A DNA stretch of 64,000 bases from Lutjanus erythropterus (GCA_020091685.1 CM034592.1:35502350-35566349); one strand, 5' to 3'; positions 37,453 through 50,492 are shown, counted from the first letter of the stretch. Numbers and translations are program-made. Notes: generated by a model from the sequence alone, not told the origin.

Positions 37453-38029
37453 TATATAATTCATTAAAAATCTAAGTTCAATTGGACAAATTGCAAGGTT
37501 GTGCACAATTCACAGGGATTGGTAGATTTCTCATCAGTTGTTGCAACCTTCTGGGGGGATTGATGACATTCAGCGCAGGCATTTCGATTTTAACCTGCAA
37601 GAAGAGCAGGCTGCTGGTGCTAGCACTGCTAACATTAGCCACACTGAAAACAAATACAACACTGTTTATCGCCCAAACCTGTAGATGCTGTGATTCTGCT
37701 CTGTCTGGAAAAATGCTTATTTTGGACTGTTTTCTCAGTGTTTTCTTACTTTAAGACTTGACGACTAGTCTGAATTTAAAGTTCTGTTTAATTTACAGGG
37801 AAATTATTAGTTATTTAGTTATTATTTAATTAGTTATCATCTCTAAGTAGGATATTGTTAAAAGCTTTTTAAAGTTTTTATTCATGGTTTATAACTCATT
37901 TACTAATGCTTATACATTAGTCATAATGCATTAATAAGAAACTTGAGTTATTGTTTTAGATAGTTCTTTACTTGATCAGGTGGATGTTAAAGAATGGGCC
38001 CACCTGGAGTCATCTCTTAACTTATTAAA

Positions 38030-38400
38030 GGACTATGTGGACATTTTTGGAAAATATTCTTATTTGCTTTCTTGCCAAGAGTTAGTTGAAAAGATCAATG
38101 GAGCTCTCATATCTGTTCAGTCTGAAGCCACAGCCAAGAAGTTTAGCTGAGCATAAAGACTGGAAACAGCTATGGAGTCCCTGCTGTTTGCTGGCAAGAT
38201 GTGCCAGACTACGGCACACAGCCTTCAGTAAAACCACAAGTGATGGTGATGGTGGTGATAAGCAAATTTCTGTCACGTTTGGACGGAGCCAGGTTAGCTG
38301 TTTCCCCCCTTTTTCCTGTCTTCATGCTAAGATGCTAACTGGCCAGTGGCTCCAGCTTCATACTGGACAGACATGAGGGCGGTATCAATCTTTCTGTAAC
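38030..38400. mobile_element. Fold-back repeat, AGCATAAAGACTGGAAACAG family
   Basis: The left arm (38084-38190: ATCAATGGAGCTCTCATATC, GCATAAAGACTGGAAACAGC) and right arm (38280-38400: TTTTTCCTGTCTTCATGCTA, GAGGGCGGTATCAATCTTTC) are inverted. A very common teleost non-autonomous element. The frames over it are not genes. Confidence 0.75.
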
Positions 38401-38499
38401 ATGATGGTTTATTAGAAAGTGTCAAATGGACAAGCATCTGTCATGCATAAGTGGCTCATATCTATGGCTTATAAATTACCTATAAAGCATTTGTAAATT

Positions 38500-40480
38500 A
38501 TTTATTAGCCTATGATAAAGCCATTAGTTACTCTACAAGTTATATAGGGTGTGTTTATACAAGACGCTCGATGAGAAATTGGGACCAACATTCTTATTTT
38601 AATTTAAATGAATTTCAGGATACTTTTTTGCTTGATTTTCCATTTAAATGCCAGCATAGTCACAGTGACTTAAATGTTTGTGTTTGAATTGAGCCCCAGC
38701 CTGGAATGCAGCGCCTAAAAATGGTATAAAACCCCCACACACCATGAACATAAAACATTCATAAATAGAGGCTGTTCAGTGGATGTTGAGAAAGCTGAGA
38801 AGAGAAGTGAAAGCTCCTAAAAGCATTAAAGAAAACACTTTGTCAGGTTGTCAGCTCTCCGTTTTATTTAAAATGACCAACATTAAAGTTATGGCCAAAA
38901 GAAACATGTAGCTATAAGAGATTAAAACAATTTTAACTTTAAAGTGTACAATCATTCAGCTTCCTGTCGCCCAAATGTGTATTCAGATGAGTCAAAATCA
39001 GTCCAGTAAATCTTTGATCAGGGTCATTTTCTCTTGATCACTTGACTTAAGGTGGAAGCTGCATCCTCACTGCCGGCTACATCTGGTAGAGGCCGTTTCC
39101 AACATGTCGACCAGGGAAAGAATGTCAGAGGCTTTAAATATCCTATTGGAGTTAATATTTTATCAACATCTCAGTCCCAGGGCCTCTCCCCTTTTACATC
39201 CCACTTCCAACTCTGAGATTGTGCACAGAGCAGGAGCAGGAAATCTGTAATGTCTCCACTGCACTGCATTTTGTTTAGACCTACAGCTGCTTTTCAACCT
39301 CCATCTTCTCCTACAGCCGTGCTGCAAATACTGTCACTTTGTTCTGCTTATCATTCCACTAATGCATGTTCTCTTATAGAAAACGTTGGTTCTTTTATCA
39401 CGGCGGATACATCAGAACGATTAGAACAGAGAGGAATCATTCGGAGAAAATTAAATCTTGATTAAAAGAGGGACAGTCAAATGTGCTTAACAAGCAGTCC
39501 AGTGTGGAGTGACAAACAGAGAATCGGCTCGGCAGCAGAAGGAAGGCAGCGTCAGTGTGTGTGTGTGTGTGTGTGCGTGCGTGTGTGTGTAGTGAATGTG
39601 TCCCACTACGCTCACAGAGCTTATTCATTATGTATGCGATGATCTCTTGATGAAGAGAGGGCGTCTTGCCTCAAACAAAGCGTCGTCATCACTGTGCAGA
39701 TGACGCTGTCTGTGTTCCTGCGCCCAAACCCACCACAAAGACAGAAGACTAAATACATGTGTGTGTTTATGGATGAGTCTATGTAATTTATTGCGGGTTT
39801 AGAGAGAAACCTGCATCAGTTGCCCTAGAAAGTCACATGCCTGAAAGAATTAAAAAGTCAGACAAAGCAAGAAACACAAGCAGATGATATATGTGAAAAT
39901 AAAACCAGCAAGTTCTGAACTCATTTGAAAGGTGAGCGGTAAACATCCAAACGATTATTTGCAAACCGCCTGTGATTGTCCACAGTTTTCCTGCACAATG
40001 AGTGAGTACATATCTGCATTTTGGGTGCGTTCACTTAGATATTTTCCTTCAAAGAAGTAGTATAGATCTGATGAGCTCTGAACTAGGATGTCAGAAAGTT
40101 CCCAGTCGAAAATTTCAACTGGTGCACCCCGTGAAGTCAGATTCCCGACTCAGAAAGTTGAAACAGCCTCCCTGGCACGGACCACAAAATTCAAAATGGC
40201 TGCTACACGCATCAACACTAAGGCCCAAGCCCAGTGTCCACCCTCACAGACTTTGAGGCGTGTCCTCAGTAAGTCTATGAGGACTTAGGACTGTCCTACT
40301 ATGAAATCGTCCACGAGGGCTCTCTCTCACTGACTTTTTGAGTCCTTTATGCGCACTTTCCATAATTCCACATCTCTGCAGATTTGGCCTGAGGGAACTA
40401 CCCACAGTTCATAGCGCTTTCACTTTGGCCCAATCCCAGTGCCTCTCCTTTTAGCTCTGTTTTTGGTCTCCTGAAGGCAA
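38500..40480. other. Mixed unique DNA
   Basis: Contains the (TG)n tract at 39.56 kb and a repeat-like fragment at 40087-40320 (GAAAATTTCAACTGGTGCAC). The rest has no recognised feature. Confidence 0.3.
39556..39591. repeat. (TG)n microsatellite
   Basis: About 18 units with two CG interruptions (GTGCGTGCGTG). Confidence 0.9.
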
Positions 40481-40489
40481 TATCTATAA

Positions 40490-40782
40490 CATTAGCTGCT
40501 AAATACGCATGATGTTCACCAACTAGTTGCTAAAAGTGTCTGTCAGCTGCGTGGTGAGGGACTAGTAGTGTGCAGTGGGTCTGTAGAGCTTCTGAGATGC
40601 CTGTTCTCCTTGAGAATTAACCAGAACAGTAAAGCTGTGGGCTATAAAACAAAAACAATGAGCTGATAGAGGCTAAAACATTCTTCTTCACACGTTTGTC
40701 ACTACGACAGACTCCTTTGATATTATCATTTGATCCCACTGTCAATTCAAAAAAACTGATTAGTGCACCTTTAACTGTAAGG
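40490..40782 (-). mobile_element. Repeat of the AAAGCAGCACTAATCAGTAT family
   Basis: Ends in AACTGATTAGTGCACCTTTA. It shares the CAACTAGTTGC segment with the copy at 9.2-9.5 kb, in opposite orientation. Confidence 0.5.
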
Positions 40783-41279
40783 CAGTTCACTTTATTTTCT
40801 GTGCTGCCTGAGCCTAAAATAAAATAGAATTTTTTAAAAAAAAGTCTGTGTGTATTATCATGTAAGAAACTGGAGCAGGCTGCAGCTGACATAATGGGGT
40901 TCCTGGGTGGAGCGTTCATGTCAGGTGCAAGCAACAGGGAGGAGAGTAAGTGAGGGAGGTTTAGCAGCTTGCCTTCATTTATTATTCATGTTTGATCAAA
41001 GAGAGTGATGCAGGAAAAAGCTCATGGTGGTGAACAAAGCCTCAATACAATGGACGAAATTAAGCTATATCATGTAGGCCTGTGTTAGAAGTACTTCTAC
41101 AAACTTTTCCTGCGCAGCAGAGTATTGTTCAGTGATTTAATCAGAAACACAGGCAGCTGTAAACACAGTGAGAAAACCTCTGCTAATCAATAAACTACCA
41201 TTAACCCATTTGTTTTTATAAGACGCCTACTAAAGTGTGTGAAAACCAGTGCTATCACTTCTGCAGTCTTAAAGATTTA

Positions 41280-41690
41280 TAGCTGCTCTATTTTCCAGAA
41301 GCGGTAACCCATGTGTCTGCAACAACGGCCGACAATGTTCCACTGGATAAGAAGATACCCGGTGTTGAGAGTTGAATACCTGTCCGTCTGTCCCCAGTAA
41401 CATGGCAGCGACCGGGGCTTTTCAGCACCTCTGAGACACGCATGCTGGGGTATCTAGTTCCTGCACATGCCAATACATGGAGGCTACACAAGGCAACCAG
41501 AAACCTCAGGAGGATTGAACACAAGGGTTTGGTGCAGAAATATTTTATAAGCCAAGAAGAAATGCTGTTCAAGGAGAGTATATTAGCAGCGAGGAAAGTG
41601 CATGATGGGAATTGTGTGGGTTTCAGTGCTGCACTCTGCTGATAAGGCATAAATTGGTCTAATATTTCAAGGGACTGCAATATGTGGGAG
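41280..41690. repeat. Possible repeat with a 130-codon minus-strand frame
   Basis: GC-richer than its surroundings. The minus-strand frame has no recognisable domain, and the local text (CATGATGGGAATTGTG) resembles fish repeat DNA. Not called as a gene. Confidence 0.3.
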
Positions 41691-42084
41691 ATAGATGCTG
41701 AACGTTAATTATATTTGTTCAAAATTAAACAATTTATTAGCTTACCATGTTTGTTGTTAAATGATAATTGAATATTGACCTGTCAGAGTTTCTCAAACAC
41801 AAATACCAGTTAATAGAACCAGTTGCTCCTGGACTGTAGCAACAATAGTCCTGCACTGAAGCACTGAAATTGTTTGCAGATTTAATTTAAGTCAGAGGGT
41901 ATGTCCCCGTTACCCTTTAAAAATAATGCAGCTGTGCCTTAGAGTACAACTGCCCATCACACTTAAACAGTACAAAGGTCATTTACCAGAATAAAAACAA
42001 AGTCTACAGTGATGTTAGAGGTTCTGTTAGGTGTGCTACAACTTACAACAACGTTTCGAGCTAAATGCTAACTAGTGCTGCCCG

Positions 42085-42520
42085 ACTAAAGATTTTCCTG
42101 GTCGATTAGAAGTCATTAATTCAAGTCATTAGTTGACTATAGTTGATGCATGTTTATGATAGTAATTAAATGATTTACATATATATTTTGGGGCACGACC
42201 TGGTTGGAGCTGCTGTAAATCAACTCAGCACTGCTTCCATTGGTCTCGGAGACTGTGTCCCAGTCTAATAGGACTGCTAACCCGCTAGTGGCAGCTACAG
42301 CACAGTTAGCAGCAGTGACTTCAGGGTTACAAGAGAAAAGGTCTGTGTTGGAATAATCCCCTGATACTTTCATCCCGGACCTAATGACAAGGTGCAGCTT
42401 CTGAATGGAGTTTTAGGTGGGATTTTTTTTTTTTCTGTAGTAAACGGATAAATGAAAATATGATCGACTTAAGACTCTTCTCACCATTTTAGACGACAAT
42501 TAAGGGGCAGCCCTGATACT
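42085..42520. mobile_element. DNA transposon remnant, GTGCTGCCCGACTAAAG family
   Basis: The left end TAGTGCTGCCCGACTAAAGA and right end GACAATTAAGGGGCAGCCC are imperfect inverted copies. Between them are TTTTCCTGGTCGATTAGAAG and a T-run at 42423-42434. This is a non-autonomous fish DNA transposon. Confidence 0.65.
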
Positions 42521-42529
42521 ACCACATGC

Positions 42530-42790
42530 TATCATTCTCAAAATGACAATGCTAACATGCTGATATGTAGCAGGTGTGACGTTTACCATGTTCGCTATCT
42601 TAGTTTAGCATGTTAGCATGCTAATTTTTGCTTGTTAGCAGTCAACACATTGAACAGCTGAAGCTGCTGAATGAGTTTAGCAGATACTGTTTGGACAAAT
42701 TGTGGACATTGTGACCTGATGGTGGCACTAGATGAAAAGTCAGACTATCACCAAAGATATTACATTTCATAATCCAACATGTAGATGCTG
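42530..42790 (+). mobile_element. Repeat of the AGCATGTTAGCATGCTAA family
   Basis: Contains TTTAGCATGTTAGCATGCTA, then TGTGACCTGATGGTGGCACT and AGATGAAAAGTCAGACTATC followed by CACCAAAG, a widespread teleost repeat. Confidence 0.7.
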
Positions 42791-43509
42791 ACATGTTTCA
42801 CTGGATACGTTAACTAGTTAAAGACAACACTTGGTAAAGTCACTCATGCTTGACCAACTTGACCAACTTTTACTACTTTTGTAAGTACGATATTGTTATT
42901 TTTCTTTTTTTTTTTTCAAGTCTAGACTTTAATTTTTATATCAGGTAACTAAAATGTTTTTTTTTATCACCTGGTTTAAGTTAACTATAATAACTACTGT
43001 TGTCTGCTATCAGAGTGGTGGCCTGACCACACTGCTAGAATTCCTTGAAGTCTCAGTAGACAAACTTTGTACCACAAAATCAGATAAAACTCTCAAGTAA
43101 GTAAAATAAAGTGAAGCTGAGTCTTTGGAATGGCACAACCCCAAAACATGTCATTGTCATTGCTGCTGCTGCTGTTGTTGTTGTTGTTTTCAACCCCTGC
43201 TGACTTTCAACAAAGACTAAATGGACAAGAGAGAGGGCAGAGAGGTGAACACACACAGAAAACTGGCGTGTGACCAGTGAATCCTACGCACGAGTGTGAA
43301 ATATGATCGAGAGCCAAGCAAGAGCACCTGGCAAGCACACAGACAGGTTCAGGACTTTACTAGCAATGAGAAAAATGAGCCCCATGCTGCACCAACAGGA
43401 CTTCACTTAAGTTTCTGGCTTGTAAAGTGACATCTACTGCCCTTAGATGAAGGTCTTGTAGATTTTGCAGTCACTAAGAATAAATTGCACCAAGATTAAT
43501 TTAATTCAA

Positions 43510-43980
43510 GATTAAACAATATGTTGCAGTGTTTGCAAACTAGCTGAAAATAAAATAAAAATGTTTGTTGCCTAGTTAAGAAGTTAACAAAATGTTGCAC
43601 TGTTTACTGTTAAGCTAACTGGCTAGTTTAAAAGATAGTAAAACATTGCATTATTTGCTCTCTAGCTGAGAAAATATAAAAATGTTAAATTGTTTGCAGA
43701 AAGTTAAACCATTCTAGTCTTTACTATTTAGCTTAAAAGAAAATAAAGACTTTAGATTGTTTGCAGGCTACATTACATTGTCTGGTATCTCACTGAAAAG
43801 AAAATAGAAATGTCTAATATTGTTTGCAGGTAAGTTAAAAATTTAATGAAACAATGCACTGTGCTATGTAGCTAAAAAGAAGATAATAACGTTATATTAA
43901 TTGCTAAACAGTTAAAAGTTAACAAAATGTTAACCTTGTTTGCTAGCTTGCTAAAGAGTTAGTTAGCCTAGTTAGCTTAC
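43510..43980 (+). repeat. Degenerate tandem repeat, about 60-bp units
   Basis: Units start GTTTGCA/GTTTGCT at about 43531, 43692, 43759, 43821 and 43937, with weaker ones between (43595, 43655). Each carries AGCTAA/AGCTGA, an A-rich run (AAAATAAAAATGTT) and GTTAA. About seven decayed units. I do not recognise the family. Confidence 0.55.
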
Positions 43981-44830
43981 TCATGATGGCTCGGCAGAAA
44001 ACCTTTAATTTCTCCATTGAGAAAAATTTGTTGCTATTCTAAAAGTCAAACCTCCTCAAGTGTAAGTTTAGTGCGACATAATTTAAAGTTAAATTATGAT
44101 TTAATCAGGTTGAAAAAATAATCCTTGTTGGTGCAACCCAGCCTAAAAACAAGAAGGGGATCGTATGTTTCCTGAAATAAAAGTACGTGACTAGTGAGCA
44201 CCGTGAGGATTTGTTTATTTGCGTGTTTTCCAGACTGATTGGATCGATTGAAAACGAGCTGTTGTTTAAAACATCTGTCTTGATTATGGAGTATTTAACT
44301 GTAACTACCCTGCCTTCTGTCAAAACCTCAGAGATTTACAACTGCTCCTTAAGACTCTGCTGCTGGATACTTAATCTAAGAGGATGTGTGTGTGAGTCTA
44401 GACGAGCTTCTTTTCACCGCTGGATAACAAGGTAAATTTAATTTAATGCTTCTCATTTTAAAACTAATACACAGTATTCATATTTTAATAAGAAAAAATA
44501 ACAAAGACACCTTAAATGTTAGGTAGTTTTAATAGATGTTGTTAAATGTAAGCTGTAAAACTAATAAATAAAATGTTGCTGTGTTGATTTTTGTAGTCAG
44601 TGTGATAGATTCAATGTATTAATGCATTTTTTATTATCAGCAATCATAGTATTGGCAAAACCTTCAGAATTACAGGGCTGAAATCCTTTGTTGTTCATAA
44701 AATTTCACAGTTTAAGTGTTTTTTTGTCTGATCATCACAGTTGAATGTTAAAAAAATTGCAGCTAAGACTGAATCTAGTGAATCTCACTGATAATTTCTC
44801 ACCATCATCATGTTTTGTTCACTACAACAG

Positions 44831-44924
44831 GCCATATGGGAACATGAGGAGGAGGCTCAGTGTAACTCAGGAGGCTTTGGATGAGCTCGGAGCGCCTGCA
44901 GCCATGGAACCTCCCTGTCCAACG
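44831..44924 (+). other. Orphan exon-like segment
   Basis: TTCACTACAACAG (acceptor ending 44830) and ACG|GTGAGC (donor at 44925) bound 94 bp that are GC-richer than the flanks. One frame is open throughout for 31 codons and contains MRRRLSVTQEALDELGAP, with an internal Met in a strong context (GCAGCCATGG at 44900). I do not recognise the peptide. It could be an alternative first or second exon of an unknown gene, a kcna10 leader exon, or chance. Confidence 0.35.
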
Positions 44925-45039
44925 GTGAGCAATGTGGATGTCAAAATAGTGGGTGGTGTGTGGCATTCATCCTCCCTGCATGGTTGCTGGAAGGAAAATT
45001 GTTCTTCTTGCTGCGTGTGATAGTGCTTTGAAGGAATTT

Positions 45040-45430
45040 AGAGCGTGTTATGAATTCATAGCCTCCATCGCCTGATGCTAAAGGATGTTTTTGTGCTCCA
45101 GCAGCAGAGGAGGGATGTTTGCAAAAGAAAGTGTAATTTAATCAGCGTGTTTAAACCACTGAGGATTGAGTGTTAAATGTTGTGGCTGCAGTGTGATTGG
45201 TTTGTTGTGAGCGTTCGCCTCCTCCTCCTCCTCCCCTCCACCATGTCGGGTCCAAGGAGTCATCCAAGATTAGCACTTGTCTTTTGATTAGTGTGGCTGG
45301 AAACAATCCAGACATTTCAATTAAGTCTGTAGTATTTAGTCCACACTGTTCATCTATGAGGGTGATTCTCCGGCTGATCTGCTGTATTGCATAATCTCCT
45401 TAGTGGAGTAACAGGCGTTCAGAGTCTCTA
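45040..45430. promoter_or_regulatory. Candidate conserved non-coding element
   Basis: Repeat-free block with AT-hook and homeodomain-like motifs (CAAGATTAGCACTTG, TTTCAATTAAG), next to a CTCC run (45217-45236). Candidate on appearance only. Confidence 0.25.
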
Positions 45431-45829
45431 TCAACCACAAATCCTCCGTCCAAACAATGAACCAACAGAGGACAGAAAAAATTATTAATTATTATATAAA
45501 ACTATTATCCCATCAAAACTTTACTGACAGAAGAGCTTATTTAAAGTTCTGCTCCACTCAAACTTGTTTTGTTTTGTTGTTAATACTCCTGGCTGACCTT
45601 TGACCTTCACTGTGCAGAGTTTGACACTGGAGGACTGTTTTCACATTCATCTGCTGATGGCAGAAAGTTTCTCTGTTCTCACTTTCAGGCTCAGTTTTAA
45701 GACATATGAGCAGGATTTTGTGACATCGCAATAGTCTGTAAGTCAGTTGTGGTCCAATGTGTAACTTTCATCTGTCTGATGTGAAAACTTGGAGCCTTGG
45801 AGCCAGATTCTGCATTTTTCAATTAGAGA

Positions 45830-46072
45830 TAGATTTAGTAGGATTTGTCAGTTGCTGTTTGTAAACCAGAAAGATAGCTGATTTTTGAGTCTCATTCCCA
45901 GGATGTCAAATACCAACATTTTGGGTTGGCAAAGTGTCCCAAGCACAGCACAGGCGCCACTGCATACTTCTGCTGGGTCAGGAATGATGACTGAGAGGGA
46001 TTATTTTTTGGACGTTTTTTGGGAAAATCCTGCATAGTTTGTCTTTAAGAGGAAGCAAGTTTAGTATTGCTG
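45830..46072 (+). mobile_element. MITE copy, TTGGTAAAGCTTC family
   Basis: Begins near TAGGATTTGTCAGTTGCTG, continues with AGTCTCATTCCCAGGATGTC and GGGTTGGCAAAGTGTCCCA, and ends at CTGCATAGTTTGTCTTTAAG. Internally rearranged. Confidence 0.6.
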
Positions 46073-46724
46073 TATGTCTTATAAAGATGTCTGGAGAGAC
46101 GTGTAATATGCTACCAGTTATGTTGAAATAAGGTTATTTGCACTCATGTCATTGTAGTGACGCATTTACAGTGTACTGTGTGTATGTTGTGTTAGGTAAC
46201 ACCAGTGGTGTAGTGCAGGGTAAACGCAGGTATATGGAGCATACTCGCTTATTTTTCAGTCAGCATTGAGTTTGCCCACCTCTAAATAATCTGATGTGCA
46301 TCATTCAGTAGTGTGCTGCAAGCCATTTTTTTTTCCTAGGATGGTGAAAGCATGACCCACCCTACTCTGTCTCTGATTGGCTAGAACTTTTTGACTTTGC
46401 TGATTGGATTGGTTATATTTAGGCATGAGGAGGTCAGAGACAGTTTAAAAAAGAGACGGCACACTTTAGAATCATTTCCTTTGTCACATGGGTTTAGCCC
46501 CTTTAGGACACGAGTGACAGGTCCTGTCCTGCTGGTCCTGATCTGCTGAACAGGCCAACGTAAAAATAATTTGGGCATAAATTATGAAAATATCCAGTCT
46601 CCAGGTACCACTACACCAGTGGGTTACACATCATTAAAGGACTTGTAAAACTCAGAGCGTTAAGTACAAAGCAGGTTTCAGTTACAGTCACATGAATTTG
46701 AGTATTTCTCTTTTCAGGCATTAT

Positions 46725-46812
46725 TGCCTTTGTTTGATAGTGATAATGAAGAGAGGACAGCAAATGAGGTGACAGAGAGGAAGGATGGCATGAAACAAAG
46801 GTCTACCCTTCT
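46725..46812 (-). mobile_element. SINE tail fragment
   Basis: Read on the minus strand it gives GACCTTTGTTTCATGCCATC, CTTCCTCTCTGTCACCTCAT and TTGCTGTCCTCTC, matching the tail of the SINE family seen at 15.2 kb. Confidence 0.55.
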
Positions 46813-46909
46813 GTAGTTAAATCTAAAATTGCAAAATTTGAATTCAAATCACTGATGCAGAAACTGGGTGTCAGTGTTTTTGTGTATTTTATGATCTTAA
46901 TTTGTCTGA

Positions 46910-47110
46910 TTTAAAGGTTCAGTGTGTAAGATTTACAGGGATTTATGGGCAGAACATGGCAGAAACGGAATATAATATTCAGAAGAATTAAATACAAATG
47001 ATCATATATTTCAAAACTATTTATTTGTATAAAACAAATACCAAAAGAATATCCTACATTTTTCTTTAAAACCTCATATGACGCCATCTGCATATCAGAT
47101 GAACCCACCT
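46910..47110 (+). mobile_element. Repeat of the AAAGGTTCAGTGTGTAAGATTT family
   Basis: Left end AAAGGTTCAGTGTGTAAGAT, a known start of a common fish repeat, followed by AT-rich text. The right end is not resolved. Confidence 0.55.
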
Positions 47111-48552
47111 AACTGCCCCTGGAAACAGGAGCTTAATCCACATGAACTTGTGGCCCTCTGAGGTTTTGGATGAAGATGCCACTTGACTTCACCTCAAACT
47201 GTGTTATGAGCTGTATGTGGGTGTTATATACTGTTTCTGTGATGCCCTTGTATGCTCCTGACCCCTCCTTGTATGTTATTCGCAATGAGGAGAACCTCTG
47301 CCACAATATATAGGATTACTAGACTGGAATAACCAGCTGCCTTGGCAACAGATATAAGATTACCAGGCTGGAATATCTAATCCGACCTACCTGACATGCA
47401 CTTTGAAATCCTGTCACCCTTAATGGATGAGCACAGCCTATGGGCTTTTCGGGTAGAATTACTGAGATCATTGTGCGCAAGATGGGTAGCCCACAGATTT
47501 TGTTACTTTGTCATTTCCGAGGACAAAAAAAGAGAGCACGTACAGTACATCCTAAACCAAACTGAACAGAGAAGTCGGACAAAAGATCTGCATACTGTCC
47601 TGCACCACTGATAATCAGCTCCCAGCTGATTTAATGTAAGAGATCAACAGTTCAATCAGAAGCTTCAAGAAGCGGAAACAATAATAATATAGACACAAAT
47701 ACATTAATCGCTTAGGTGGCTGTGACCTGAATGATCGAGAGTTAATCTGCTCTCAGACTGGACCAATCAGAGCAGAGTAATCATGATTGATTGACTGTAC
47801 ATTTGAGGTGACGTCTTGTATTCAGGAAATTTGTGAAGTCCAGTTCTGTTCTCTTACAGAACCTGACAACTAAGAGACGTGTCGTCATTGTACGTTCACC
47901 CAGGTTTAGGAGGGTTACTTTAAAAATGTACTCCAATACAGTTACTAACAACCCGTGAGTATGAGTATCACAAAGTAATGTAATGTGATTACTTTCATTA
48001 CTTTTTGATTACTTCTATAACAAATATGTTCAAATCGTTTAGCCTAATATAATGTTTTATGTTGATTGTTTGGTTTATTAATTGTCCAGATATTCCTTCC
48101 TTTGTTACGAGTTAATTATGCACTTTTAAATATTCTTTGTTAAGTAGCTATTCACACGTGACGCTCAAATTTCAAGTAAATTGCCATGAATTTATTCTGA
48201 GGCTTGTGTTTTTAGCCACACACCATCCATGTCACCAGCATCGCCACCCCCAAAATATTTTTCAGCAGCTCTTAATACCTTTTATTAAATTCTGGACAGA
48301 CTCATATAAATGTAAACTAAAACTTGACTGATTAACAGAGACATACAATCAAGAAGCAGTAATTCTGTTTGGCCACAGCAGCCAGCTGTTTTCAGAGAAA
48401 AAGCTCTAATCTCTCTCACTCTACACCACACAACAGACAGACACACTCAGTAACTAGCTGGTGAACATAGTGGAGTCTTTTGCAGCTAAAGAGACAATAT
48501 TTTCTTCAAGAATAAACAGAAACTAAAAACAGAGCTAAAAGAAAAAGAATAT
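47111..48552. other. Unassigned DNA with repeat fragments
   Basis: Includes the GTTACTTTAAAAATGTACTC / GTAATGTAATGTGATTACTT fragment of the common AGTTACTTT family (47920-48010) and a fragment near 48420-48540 (CAGCTAAAGAGACAATATT). The 71-codon frame at 47396-47611 has no known domain. Confidence 0.4.
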
Positions 48553-48960
48553 TAGGGGTGTGACGATACATGGATCAGAACCAACAAGGCAATATGGTCA
48601 ACGCAAAGTCAAAATATCAATTAGATTGTGCGTATTGTGCATGCAGGAAGTGTGTGCATGTCATACATGAGTAGTCACTATCTAAATTGCGATGGCAGTA
48701 AGCCACTTCCTTTCTGTGACGACAGTGTTGCTGTGGTCGACAACAGTCAACAATTAATAATCTTCTTATTAGGAATAAACCTGCCTCCTGCCTGAACTGT
48801 GCATAGCTGAGTAGGGTAAGCCTGCACTACTGCATTTTAACGTCAGTCATGATGGTGGTTCTTGAAGAGCCTAATATTTTAAGGTGTGACAGGATGTAAA
48901 AAGTTTTGCTCTAAATCAACACTTATGACCCACTGGAAGTGTGTGGTGGTGTCTGAAAAA
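48553..48960. mobile_element. Possible DNA transposon remnant (AGGGGTGTGACGATAC)
   Basis: Starts TTAGGGGTGTGACGATACAT, a terminus shared by several fish hAT-like elements. No matching right end was found, so the extent is a guess. Confidence 0.4.
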
Positions 48961-49865
48961 ACACAAACCCGCCCTCTGCCTGTATTTCCTTTTTTTCCCT
49001 CATGTTTTGCTGCGTTTGGGACACTTATGGGCTTCAGCCTGTTTGGCAGTGATGTGTACCGCACCCTCTCCTCTCCTCTGGTGCTTTTACAAACAATTCT
49101 GCAGGTTCTACCTTTGTATAAATTCTGAGGTACGTCTTCTTTTACCTCTGTTTCTATTTCAGCGTCATGTTTTTTATACTGCTGTTCCACTACACTTCAG
49201 AGAAAGCTTTAGATACTACAGTTACTACTTTACAGATTAAGAGTTTACATAAAAGTGGCTTTGGAGGTGCCTTCACAGGTGACACTGACCATGTAGTCAC
49301 ATCGTCTCATGTTTGAGTTTGTCCAGGGACCGTTGGTGTCATCCCTCCTTTCACGTCTCATATTTCATCTCCCTACTGTCCCTACAGAAGAAAAGCAAAA
49401 GTGACCCCCCCCCCAAGAAACCCCAAAAATATGATGCATACTTGTTAATTAAAACAGATGTTCTCTGTTTTTTTTCTCAGACAAGGAGCCCTTACAAAAC
49501 AGGGGGCACCTGTATGTATGTCCTTTGGATTAGAGAGAACCAGCAGTGGTTGTGTTTGACTGGCAGGACAAAGATTTATATGTTTATTAAGAATTATAGA
49601 TTGTTCGGTGTTGTTAGATGTATTGTTCGAATATTAATTGTTGAACTATGAATCTTTTTTACAATAAATAAATAGTTTTTTACAGTATGATAATGTAAAT
49701 GAATGAATCTGAAAACTTTTCACAGTCCCTCTGGCCCAATGCCCAGACCCAGAACCACTGAATAATATATGGAATAGTAAAAACGGGCTCCAATTCAAAC
49801 AACTACAATAAGTTGAATTAGTAATAACAATTTTCAATAGCTTTTTAAGACTTTAAGCACATTTT

Positions 49866-50000
49866 GATAATGTTATTTATTTATTTTCCTTTTTATTTAT
49901 TGGTTTATTGCACAGAGACAGTGCACATTAATCAATATTGCTGAAAATAAGCCACAATTTGACACAAGGCTGTTTTTCATCCATAGTCCCTGGACAGATG
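49866..50000. mobile_element. Repeat fragment, ACAGTGCACATTAATCAAT family
   Basis: TTTATTTATTGGTTTATTGC, then GACAGTGCACATTAATCAAT and AATTTGACACAAGGCTG, a recurrent fish repeat fragment. Its class is not determined. Confidence 0.45.
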
Positions 50001-50492
50001 TAACAAAATCAAACTAAAAAAAAAGAAAATAAGATTATAATTTCAAAAGTTATTGAAAGAGTAAGCATGCAGAGAAATAATGAAAAGAGAGAACAATATA
50101 GATGTTTGTTAAAAAAAACATGAAGGGCACAATTATGCTACATTTCAGCTGCCAATTAAACTAAAACATGCTGTATATAAGACGTACATGTTGGATGCAG
50201 GACTTTCACCTGTGCTGAAGAACTTTCACATTGTGGTGATGCTACTTTCACTGAACAGTCTGGATCCTTCCTTCACCTCAGTGTTAAAGTTGGAATTTAT
50301 TTTCCCTGAACAAACGTTGCTATTCCTGTCAGGCGTCCATATCTCAAAGTCGAGCTCTGTAAAGGTGTACAGGAGGTGTTCATACCTATGCAGCGTCAGT
50401 ATAGTTCACACAGCAGCATGCTGATGGAGGAATTGCTTTGTCAACACAGTCTGTTAACGGGTAAGGTGACAGTGTCATCTGGGGGGGGAGGG

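Noticed and set aside
41288-41680. 130-codon minus-strand frame
   Set aside because: No recognisable domain, and the local sequence looks repeat-like.
47396-47611. 71-codon frame as a possible small gene
   Set aside because: No start context, splice signals or domain to support it.
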